A stretch of DNA of 47,583 nt, from the NCBI GenBank assembly GCA_964458325.1, contig CAYWIM010000031.1, positions 1-47,583 of the forward strand, given 5' to 3'. A program made the position numbers and the translations under genes. The stretch comes from JAGMXM01 sp964458325 (lineage in GTDB: Bacteria > Verrucomicrobiota > Verrucomicrobiia > Limisphaerales > UBA1319). Shown here piece by piece: positions 35,301-41,514 of this stretch. Each line of letters begins with the position of its first letter. The stretch's first letter is position 1. The notes beneath the pieces were generated by a model. The model had not been told where the DNA came from, did not search any database, and saw only the letters and a program-made list of their open reading frames with translations.

Positions 35301-35682
35301 GCCGTGGCCGGTGGTGAGGGATGCGATTGACGGGGCCATCCGGGCGAGGTTGGTCGAACGGACGGTGGATTCCGGCCTCTGGCCGTGCCCGCTGAGTGGG
35401 GCCGGGGCGGTTAAACTGCATCGGCCGCAGAATGTGCCAGTACCCCCGCTGCCGCCCCCGCCGCCGAAGCCTGGAACCTTCACGGCGGAGTCGGAGCTGC
35501 AATCGCAGGAACTGATGGACTTTGCGGACTCGCTGGGCGAGGCGCTGAAGGCGGCCGTGCCGAACACGCTGAAGCTGAACCTGCGGATTGAACTGGGCGG
35601 TGAGCCGAAGGCGAGCGAAGCGAAGGTGAAGGCGATCAACGCGATTCTTGCGAAGGTCAAAAAAGGGTTCGAGTTGAAATGA
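32371..35682 (+). CDS. DUF499 AAA+ ATPase (defence-associated)
   Basis: A 1103-residue P-loop ATPase of the DUF499/COG1483 family, the third core partner beside the DUF1156 methyltransferase and helicase. Walker A is LTYGGGKTHTLI (GGGKT at 88-92); Walker B is ALLVLLDEVLMYAHEKV near residue 210. KPWHEVVKLREDVKSGELTMAMFAADL at the N-terminus is typical of the family. Near residue 1030 is a proline stretch (PVPPLPPPPPKPG), then a short helical domain. The ATG at 32371 is preferred to a GTG at 32362 because it matches the family N-terminus; its Shine-Dalgarno site is weak. It closes the operon 12 bases after the Toprim-like gene. Confidence 0.92.
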   Translation: MANGTIKPWHEVVKLREDVKSGELTMAMFAADLYDVKMGTARSVYRDPKEFFTLTFPAIGIRALARDVAYRLAGKSDKAVRQLSLTYGGGKTHTLITEYHLHNNPANLPDVPAVAEFRAEMGGLAIPKARIVVLPFDKLDVEKGMEMVCPAGTKRWLKQPWSLLAWQIAGDAGLKLLHADGKAEERESAPAENLMRALLELGVKEGDALLVLLDEVLMYAHEKVRKDPGWLETLKNFFQYLTQATTKTGRCCVVASLLASDVEKNDPTGRKIESELSQIFQREGEQEIQPVTKEEAAEVLKRRLFDLESIKDAEKFRPHVITALQGIGKLDEATARGGSGVEQKYLLSFPFHPELTEVFYAKWSGMPGFQRTRGILRTFALALRDAAGTDLSPLIGPSVFLPKTGETKIPEGLRELAEVARKETYEGAQSNWPFILDTELGKARQIEHDFAALKGREIQQAVIASFVHSQPIGKTADLNELFVLVGATNPDQITLEKALRRWVDVSWFLDESNFPADNKALPKTWRLGSRPNLQQMHDVACADRVKAETVESLLNTLIGKAKDLTAGASAAGAKVHNLPVKPSDIEDDGEFHFAVLSPKCASMSGNPSAEAKRFLEETTGPDRPRVNKNAVVLAVPSRDGLDAARAIVRSYLGWEEVREMLKGQELDEVRRVRLQGNTEKARGDIMEAIKNAYCIVVTQSAAGDIQAFKIAPTDEPLFVTIKRDTRSRIEDNPVSADALLPGGPYDLWQQGQTAKRIKDLMGAFAQVPKLPKMLRRGEILETLVEGARQGFFVLRQMRPDKSFRTIWRQDVSAEDIEKDPSWEVVLPESVQLEEISASLLTPEALPELWPASKQIAVSDVANYFASSRYVTTKRMAADGTLYDESVPVPSARIEAVLAGVKAAVEAGKLWLVSGVASICGEPIPTGVLTDTALLFPPPEPIDVNRLTPEQMPAAWQGNETTALGLANQLSVAAGKALPWPVVRDAIDGAIRARLVERTVDSGLWPCPLSGAGAVKLHRPQNVPVPPLPPPPPKPGTFTAESELQSQELMDFADSLGEALKAAVPNTLKLNLRIELGGEPKASEAKVKAINAILAKVKKGFELK

Positions 35683-35788
35683 ATCCCTATCGGCGCCGGC
35701 TGCCGCTGGCCGATGCTCGGCCGTCCCACGTCAGGAGCGGCCCTTATTTCATGCCGCGGCATGCCCGCAAACATCCAGGGAGCCCACG
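35683..35788. other. Right edge of the defence operon with palindromes
   Basis: A 106-base gap after the DUF499 stop. It holds a short hairpin (GGCCGA-TGC-TCGGCC, 35708-35722), a possible weak terminator, and a perfect 14-base palindrome CATGCCGCGGCATG (35750-35763). The next gene is preceded by AGGGAG. No direct repeat shared with the left edge and no tRNA fragment is visible. Confidence 0.5.
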
Positions 35789-36211
35789 ATGACGGGACAA
35801 GACAAAGACATCCAGGCGATCCGGCAGCTCGCGGCAGATTGGCGTTCGGGCTGGCTCGCCGGGGACACGGACCTGCTGCTTTCCCTTTACGCGGATGATC
35901 CCGTGTTGATGCCGCAGGATTACCCGGCCGTCACCAGCAAAGTGGCGATTCGGGCGCTCTATGAGTCCGTGTTCAAGGAATACACCATCCGGAGCGAAGG
36001 CGCGCTGATGGAGGCCGAAGCGTCGGGCGATTGGGGATATTTCTGGTCCACCTATCAACTGACGGCGACGCCGAAGGCCGGCGGCGAGCCGATCTCGAGC
36101 GCGGGGAAATCGCTGTTTATTGTGAAACGCCAGCCCTGTGGCGCCTGGAAGATCGCCCGCTTGATGGACAATAGCGACGGGCCGCCGGCGGATCGCGCCG
36201 AGCGACGATAA
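35789..36211 (+). CDS. DUF4440/SnoaL-like protein (NTF2-like fold)
   Basis: A 140-residue cytoplasmic protein with an NTF2-like cone fold. It shows the family pattern DIQAIRQLAADWRSGWLAGDTDLLLSLYADDPVLMP at the N-terminus, then a beta-strand half ending IVKRQPCGAWKIARLMDNSD. These proteins include ketosteroid-isomerase-like enzymes and small ligand binders; no substrate is indicated. It begins 106 bases after the defence operon and is followed by a strong stem-loop, so it is probably a single-gene transcript. It does not look like part of the defence system. Confidence 0.85.
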   Translation: MTGQDKDIQAIRQLAADWRSGWLAGDTDLLLSLYADDPVLMPQDYPAVTSKVAIRALYESVFKEYTIRSEGALMEAEASGDWGYFWSTYQLTATPKAGGEPISSAGKSLFIVKRQPCGAWKIARLMDNSDGPPADRAERR

Positions 36212-36270
36212 ACCGCTTCGCTGGCGGTCACCGGCCCCTGCGGCTGCAGCCCTGCCCGTCTCCGCAGCTT

Positions 36271-36307
36271 CGCATGCCCTCGAAGGGCCGCTTCGGCGAG
36301 GCATGCG
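36271..36307 (+). terminator. Two-part stem-loop after the DUF4440-like gene
   Basis: Outer arms CGCATGCC (36271-36278) and GGCATGCG (36300-36307) enclose inner arms CGAAG (36281-36285) and CTTCG (36291-36295) with a GGCCG loop. The pairing is exact in both parts. TTCTTGT follows on the plus strand. This is the strongest terminator-like structure in the window, although the U-run is short. Confidence 0.52.
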
Positions 36308-36361
36308 TTCTTGTCGAAAACGCCTTGAGATTGCGGCTGACTTCTGGTAAGGAGAGACGCC

Positions 36362-37513
36362 ATGAATCCCCATCCGCTTTGCCTGTCGGTGGCTGCTGTT
36401 CTCCTGTCGGCCATTGCCTGTCCGGGCGGCCAGGGACCGTTCGAGTGTCGCGCATGGATTTCGGGGGCGGGCAAGGTGCAGATCGCCTGGCCCACGCAGC
36501 CGGGGAAATCGTATCACCTGCTGACATCGGCGGCGCCTTCGGGGCCGTGGGGATTTTTCCCGGGCAACCCCGTCTCGCTGATGGCCGCAAGCGATACGAT
36601 TTATTATGAGGCGCCGATCGGTCCCGGGATGCAGCTCTTCCGGGTGATCCGGGATCCGGACCGAATGGCGCTGATCCCGGGCGGAGAATTCGCGATGGGG
36701 GATGCGCGGGGAGATGGGGAGCCGCACGAGCGGCCGGTGCACTCGGTGTTTGTCAACGCGCTCTTCATGGATCGGACGGAAGTGACCCATGCGCTGTGGG
36801 TCGAGGTGGCTCGATGGGGCGTGGCGCACGGCTACCAGTTCGACGGATCCGGCTGGGCCAAGGCATCCAACCATCCTGCATCCATGATCAGCTGGCATGA
36901 CGCCGTGAAGTGGTGCAACGCGCGGAGCGAGATGGAGGGGCGGGCATGGGCGTATTACGTGGATCGCGCCTTGAGCCAGCCGTATCGAGCCGGGATCGTG
37001 GATTTGCCCAACGATTGGGTCCGATGGGATGCGGGGTACCGGCTGCCGACCGAGGCCGAGTGGGAGAGGGCCGCGCGGGGTGGAATCCCGGGCGAGCGCT
37101 TTCCTTGGGGGCAGATCATCACGCATTCTCATGCCAACTATTACAGCTCCGCCTCCTACGAATACGACACCAGCGCGACGCGCGAATATCATCCGACGTG
37201 GGGCATCGGCGCGCTTCCGCACACGAGCCCCGTCGGATCGTTCCCGCCAAACGGGTACGGCTTGTTCGATATGGCGGGCAACGTATGGGAGTGGTGCTGG
37301 GACAGGTTTGCGGGCGATTACTACGCCGATTCGCCTCGGATCGATCCCCGGGGCCCCGCGGCGGGCGAGCGCCGCGTCCCTCGAGGCGGCAATTGGAACG
37401 GCAACGCCGGGAATTGCCGAGCCGCGCGGCGCACCCCTGAATTTTGGCCGGACCACCAGAGCAACTTCGTGGGGTTTCGGACCGTGCTCTCGCCCGGGCT
37501 GATCGCCCGGTAA
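36362..37513 (+). CDS. Secreted SUMF1/formylglycine-generating-enzyme-like protein
   Basis: A 383-residue exported protein (signal peptide, cleavage near AIACPGGQG). Residues 20-100 form a small beta domain (VQIAWPTQPGKSYHLLT) common before SUMF1 domains in Verrucomicrobia. The SUMF1 domain (about 100-383) shows IPGGEFAMGDARGDGEPHERPVHSV, RTEVTHALW, YRLPTEAEWERAARGG, GLFDMAGNVWEWCWD and RVPRGGNWNGNAGNCRAARR. The catalytic cysteine pair of true formylglycine-generating enzymes lies in that last block; here the first cysteine is glycine, so sulfatase activation is unlikely. AAGGAGAG precedes the ATG. No sulfatase gene is in the window. Confidence 0.87.
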   Translation: MNPHPLCLSVAAVLLSAIACPGGQGPFECRAWISGAGKVQIAWPTQPGKSYHLLTSAAPSGPWGFFPGNPVSLMAASDTIYYEAPIGPGMQLFRVIRDPDRMALIPGGEFAMGDARGDGEPHERPVHSVFVNALFMDRTEVTHALWVEVARWGVAHGYQFDGSGWAKASNHPASMISWHDAVKWCNARSEMEGRAWAYYVDRALSQPYRAGIVDLPNDWVRWDAGYRLPTEAEWERAARGGIPGERFPWGQIITHSHANYYSSASYEYDTSATREYHPTWGIGALPHTSPVGSFPPNGYGLFDMAGNVWEWCWDRFAGDYYADSPRIDPRGPAAGERRVPRGGNWNGNAGNCRAARRTPEFWPDHQSNFVGFRTVLSPGLIAR

Positions 37514-37598
37514 AGAATGGCCGAGACTCGAGAATCGCCCGCGCTGACCGACTTGAACTGAAGCCTCCGCATTGCCGTCTCGAAGGCTCGAGGATGGA

Positions 37599-39893
37599 TC
37601 AGCGAGCGGGGCCGCCATGACGGAAGAGACGCAACGCGTTGCCGATGACGATCAGGTCCGACACGCCCATCGCCGCCGCGCAGAGGATGGGATGGAGAAA
37701 GCCGAGCGCGGCGAGCGGCACCGCGGCGGCGTTGTAGAAAAACGCCCAGAACAGGTTCTGGCGGATGACGCGCAAGGTGGCCTGCGCCAGGCTCAGCGCC
37801 TCCGGAATGGACTGGACGTCCGATCTCAACAGGATGAGATCGGCGGCTTCGCGGGCGACATCGCTCGCCCGGCTGACCGCAACCCCAAGGTCGGCCTGTT
37901 CGAGCGCCGGCGCGTCGTTGATGCCATCCCCGACGAATGCGACGCGCTGGCCCTGCTGCTGGAGGCGCTGGACCTCGAGCGCCTTCTGTTCGGGGCGGAC
38001 TTCCGCCAGCACGCGATGCTCGGGAATGCCGATCTGGCGGGCAACGGCCCGGGCGGTTTGGGCGTGATCGCCGGTCAGGAGGTACACAGCCAGACCGCGG
38101 CCCTCGAGCTGGCGAACGACATCGGCCGCGTGCGGCTTGAGGACGTCCTCGAGCGCGAAAAGCGCGGCGAGCTCCTGGTCCACAGCCAGGCCCAGCACCG
38201 TGGCGCCATCATGCCGCAAGCGGTCCTGAACCGCCGCGGATGATCCGAGGTCGACTCCCTCGGACTGCAGCCATCCGGGTGATCCGAGCCTTACCCGCCG
38301 CGATCCGGAGCGGGCGCCGGGCGGCGTCCAGCGCCCCGATACGCCGCTGCCGCGAATCTCCTGCCAGTCTTCGAGCGGGATCGGAGCAGGATCCGATCCG
38401 GCCAGGGCTCGGCTCAACGGATGCTGAGACGGTCCGGCGACGGAGGCCGCCAGGCGGCGAAGCTCCGCCTCGCTCAGGCCGGGCTTCTCGAAGAACGAGG
38501 CCTCGGCCACCTCGATTCGGCCCTGGGTGAGCGTTCCGGTTTTGTCGAACACCACGGCGGAGATCGAGCCGCATTTCTCGAGCGCGACCCCATCGCGGAC
38601 GAGAATGCCGCGGCGCGCGGCGGCGTTGGTGCCGGCCATGATGGCTGCGGGAGTGGCAAGCCCCATGGCGCAGGGGCAGGCCACGATGAGCACGGCCGCC
38701 GCCAGGATGATCCCCGCAGCCCAAGGACCCGCGGGTAGGGCCACGTGCCAGAGCCAGGGCGCAAGGGCGTCGTGAATCGGGCGCACGATTCCGGGCGCCA
38801 ATCCCCACGCCAGCGCCGTGCCCACCGCCGTCAAGACCACGACCGGGACGAACACGCTCGAGATCCGGTCGCCGAGGCGCTGGATGCCGGCCCGGCTCTT
38901 CTGGGCGCGCCGGACCACCGCGATGATGTGGGCGAGGGCGGTCGCCTCCCCGGCGGCGGTCACCTTCACCACCAGCCGGCCGTTCCGAACGGCGGTGCCG
39001 GCATAGAGGATTGCACCCTCGGATTTTTCGACCGGCAGCGATTCCCCGGTGAGCATCGATTCGTCCACGGCGGATTGGCCCTCGAGCACGATGCCGTCGA
39101 CGGGCACGCCGTCGCCGGGGCGGAGGGCCACGCGGTCGCCCGATTCCAGGGCAGCAATGTCCACCTCGGTTTCCGTGCCGTCGGGCTCGAGCCGTCGGGC
39201 GCGGGGCGGCGCCAGCTCGAGCAGCGCCCGCAACGCGCTCGCGGCCCGGGCCGATGCCATCGACTCGAGCCAGTGGCCGACGCTGACCAGCGTGATGATG
39301 GCCGCCGCCTCCAGGAAATAGAGGTGCCCGGCGGACCCGGCGGACCATTGGACGGCGCTGTAGACAAACGCAGTCGTGGATCCAAGGGCGACCAGCGTGT
39401 CCATGTTGGCCTCGAGGTTCCGGAGCTGTCGCCACGCACCCGCGTAGAACCGGGCGCCGCAGATGATCTGGACCGGCAGCGCCAGGACCAGCGCCAACCC
39501 GCCGAACCATGGCTTGTGTCCCCACCCGAGCCCCCACTCGGCCAGGATCAGGAAGCCGGTGACCAGACCGCCGAGCACCACGTTGAATCGCCAGCCGCTC
39601 AGCGGCGACCAAGCCGAGGCCGAGCCCGGCCGCTCGCCCGCGGCACGCGCCCGGTAGCCCGCTTGGCGCACCGCGCCGATCAGGGCCGAAGGATCCGCCG
39701 TCGCGCCCGGCTGCCAGCGGATCCGCGCGCAACCCGCCTCGAGGTCGACCTGGGCGGACTCGACGCCGGGGACACGCTCGAGGGCCTCCGTGGCATGCCG
39801 GACGCAGTTCTGGCATGTCATGCCCCGGATCTCCAGATCGGCATAAGCCGGCGGGGCTGAGGATGCGGATACGTTGCGCGATGGCTCAGGCAT
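37599..39893 (-). CDS. copA: Copper-type P1B ATPase (CopA-like)
   Basis: A 764-residue heavy-metal ATPase that pumps Cu(I) across the inner membrane. The N-terminal HMA domain has GMTCQNC (Cys27, Cys30). Six to eight transmembrane helices follow, with the metal-selective VACPCAMGLATPAA (CPC near residue 405), the phosphorylation site DKTGTLTQG (Asp about 450), TGE in MLTGESLPVEK and GDGINDAPAL. CPC with a CxxC HMA domain points to copper or silver. The ATG at 39893 gives the HMA domain a short leader; the frame stays open upstream but shows no similarity. It is divergent from the isomerase-like gene. No copper regulator is adjacent. Confidence 0.94.
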   Translation of the reverse strand: MPEPSRNVSASSAPPAYADLEIRGMTCQNCVRHATEALERVPGVESAQVDLEAGCARIRWQPGATADPSALIGAVRQAGYRARAAGERPGSASAWSPLSGWRFNVVLGGLVTGFLILAEWGLGWGHKPWFGGLALVLALPVQIICGARFYAGAWRQLRNLEANMDTLVALGSTTAFVYSAVQWSAGSAGHLYFLEAAAIITLVSVGHWLESMASARAASALRALLELAPPRARRLEPDGTETEVDIAALESGDRVALRPGDGVPVDGIVLEGQSAVDESMLTGESLPVEKSEGAILYAGTAVRNGRLVVKVTAAGEATALAHIIAVVRRAQKSRAGIQRLGDRISSVFVPVVVLTAVGTALAWGLAPGIVRPIHDALAPWLWHVALPAGPWAAGIILAAAVLIVACPCAMGLATPAAIMAGTNAAARRGILVRDGVALEKCGSISAVVFDKTGTLTQGRIEVAEASFFEKPGLSEAELRRLAASVAGPSQHPLSRALAGSDPAPIPLEDWQEIRGSGVSGRWTPPGARSGSRRVRLGSPGWLQSEGVDLGSSAAVQDRLRHDGATVLGLAVDQELAALFALEDVLKPHAADVVRQLEGRGLAVYLLTGDHAQTARAVARQIGIPEHRVLAEVRPEQKALEVQRLQQQGQRVAFVGDGINDAPALEQADLGVAVSRASDVAREAADLILLRSDVQSIPEALSLAQATLRVIRQNLFWAFFYNAAAVPLAALGFLHPILCAAAMGVSDLIVIGNALRLFRHGGPAR

Positions 39894-40171
39894 GGAAGGG
39901 AACGGATTCGGAGTGCCGATCAGTGAAGGCGTTGACGCGGGCGTTCTCGTCCGCAGCATTGCCATGGCCCACAGGGCTCCGCTCGAGACCGGAACGCGCA
40001 GCTCCCCGGCGCCAGGCTGGAGGCCGGCGCATCCATGCTCGAATCGATGCCCTGGATCGCATCCACCCAACTTCCGGGCATTGGGGCAGTGTGTCAAACG
40101 CGTCGAGCCGCCGAAAAACGCTTCAATTCCGCCGGATTTAGGATTACAAGTGCGGCAGCAAGAGAGTTGCG
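39894..40171. other. Divergent intergenic region, no gene
   Basis: This 278-base gap separates the copper ATPase gene from the isomerase-like gene. I see no small gene, strong hairpin or convincing promoter boxes. Promoters for both genes are expected here. The stretch at 40111-40150 is less GC-rich than the rest and is the best candidate for the plus-strand promoter. Confidence 0.45.
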
Positions 40172-41470
40172 ATGGGAACCGAACCGGAGAATCCGAAGAG
40201 TATGAAGACACTGACGAGCCTGCGAATTGCGAAGAAGAACATTGTGGCGTTGATCGAGTCGGCGCTCGAGGAAAGCGGCGGCCTGCTGCGGCTGGCGCCC
40301 TGCTGGGTGCCGCGGTCGTTCCTGCATCCGGGGCAGCGGCTGAAGCTGCATCCGGCCGACCTGTACGCCTACGGGCTGAACCGGGGGGGGATTGACGAGC
40401 GCTGGTTCGCGTCGACGACGCCGGCGGCCAACGAGAACCGGACGCCCGATGAAGGGCTGAGCTACGTGGTGGCCGGCGGCCAGCGGGTGACCCTCGAGGC
40501 GGCGGTGGGCGAGCTGGGGGCGGCCCTGGTCGGACCGCGCATCTGGAAGCAGCACAAGCGGTGGCCGGTCTACTCGAAGTTTTTCGACAACATGGGCCCG
40601 ATCCCGCTCCATTTGCACCAGAACCAGAAGCAGGCACGGCTGGTCGGCCAGGATGGCAAGCCCGAGTCCTACTACTTCCCGCGCCAGCAGAATCCGGTGG
40701 GCAACCATTTCCCCTACACGTTCTTCGGGCTCGAGCCGGGGACGACCAAGGATCAGGTCCGGCGCTGTCTGGAGAATTGGAACCGGGGCGACAACGGGAT
40801 CCTGGATCTGTCGAAGGCATATCGGCTGCAGCCGGGGACGGGCTGGCTGGTGGGCCCGTGCATTCTTCACGCGCCCGGATCGCTTTGCACCTACGAGCCG
40901 CAATGGGGCAGCGATGTGTTCGGCATGTATCAGTCGCTGGTCGAGGGCCGCGAGGTGCCCTGGTCGCTTCTCGTCAAGGACGTCCCCAAGGCCAAGCACA
41001 AGGACCTCGATTACCTCGTCGAGCAAATCGATTGGGAAGCCAATACCGATCCGAGCTTCAAGGAGAACCATTTCCTGGCGCCGGTGCCCGTGGCGGATAC
41101 CCGCAGCGAAGGGTATGTGGATCGGTGGATCTGCTACGGAAAGATCGATGGGCAGCAGCGATTCAGCGCCAAGGAGCTGACCGTCGATCCCGGCGTGAAA
41201 TGCACCGTCCCCGATGGGGGCGCCTACGGTCTGATCTGCGTCCAGGGCCAGGGCCGGATGAACCAGCTGCGCCTCGACTGCCCGAAGATGATCCGGTTCG
41301 GCCAGCTGACCGAGGACGAGGTGTTCTGCACGGAATCGGCGGCCCAGGCGGGCGTGGTGTTCGAGAACACCTCCGCCACCGAGCCGCTGGTCGTGCTGCG
41401 CTATTTCGGCCCCGAGGCCAACCCGGACGCGCCGGCGGTGGGCGCGTATCGGAACAATGCCTTCGACTGA
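40172..41470 (+). CDS. Class I mannose-6-phosphate isomerase-like cupin protein
   Basis: A 432-residue protein with a metal-dependent cupin look. PIPLHLHQNQKQ provides metal-binding His residues, followed by PVGNHFPYTFFGLEPG, and GTGWLVGPCILHAPGSLCTYEPQ resembles the second metal motif of phosphomannose isomerases. A C-terminal cupin half contains AYGLICVQGQGRMNQLRL. It would interconvert hexose phosphates or bind a sugar, but similarity is weak and the substrate is not shown. Starts at 40172 and 40202 (MKTLTSLRIAKKN) both have weak Shine-Dalgarno sites; the shorter one may be right. It converges with the DinG-like gene across a stem-loop. Confidence 0.65.
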   Translation: MGTEPENPKSMKTLTSLRIAKKNIVALIESALEESGGLLRLAPCWVPRSFLHPGQRLKLHPADLYAYGLNRGGIDERWFASTTPAANENRTPDEGLSYVVAGGQRVTLEAAVGELGAALVGPRIWKQHKRWPVYSKFFDNMGPIPLHLHQNQKQARLVGQDGKPESYYFPRQQNPVGNHFPYTFFGLEPGTTKDQVRRCLENWNRGDNGILDLSKAYRLQPGTGWLVGPCILHAPGSLCTYEPQWGSDVFGMYQSLVEGREVPWSLLVKDVPKAKHKDLDYLVEQIDWEANTDPSFKENHFLAPVPVADTRSEGYVDRWICYGKIDGQQRFSAKELTVDPGVKCTVPDGGAYGLICVQGQGRMNQLRLDCPKMIRFGQLTEDEVFCTESAAQAGVVFENTSATEPLVVLRYFGPEANPDAPAVGAYRNNAFD

Positions 41471-41485
41471 TCGGGCGCGCGCTCC

Positions 41486-41514
41486 GCGGGTGGCGGCTCG
41501 ACGCCGCTGCCCGC
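41486..41514. terminator. Stem-loop between convergent genes
   Basis: Arms 41486-41497 and 41503-41514 pair at 10 of 12 positions (GCGGG.GGCGGC type) around a 5-base loop TCGAC. The structure fills the gap between two converging genes and ends at the stop codon of the DinG-like gene. Being nearly symmetrical, it could act in both directions. No T-run is seen. Confidence 0.48.

Larger units (their letters stand above)
20374..35682 (+). other. Eight-gene defence operon (Hma-like core with embedded modules)
   Basis: Eight genes run in one direction with gaps of at most about 20 bases or ATGA overlaps: helicase, DUF1016 nuclease, membrane protein, MBL-fold protein, DUF1156 methyltransferase, AAA ATPase, Toprim-like protein and DUF499 ATPase. 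Helicase + DUF1156 + DUF499 is a recognised phage-defence grouping. The other five genes look like inserted modules. Almost every gene has a strong Shine-Dalgarno site and CTCGAG is rare, unlike the flanks. One promoter at the left end may drive all eight. Confidence 0.82.

Noticed and set aside
20472..35682. Assignment of the operon to DISARM, BREX or Druantia
   Set aside because: No DUF1998 protein, no PglZ/BrxC-type protein and no phospholipase-D gene are present; the DUF1156 + DUF499 + helicase set fits a different grouping.
20374..35682. Prophage or integrative element
   Set aside because: No integrase, capsid, terminase, relaxase or direct repeats at the edges were seen.
39894..40171. 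Small copper chaperone or regulator gene beside the copper ATPase
   Set aside because: No short frame with a CxxC or metal-binding motif and a plausible start was found in the gap.
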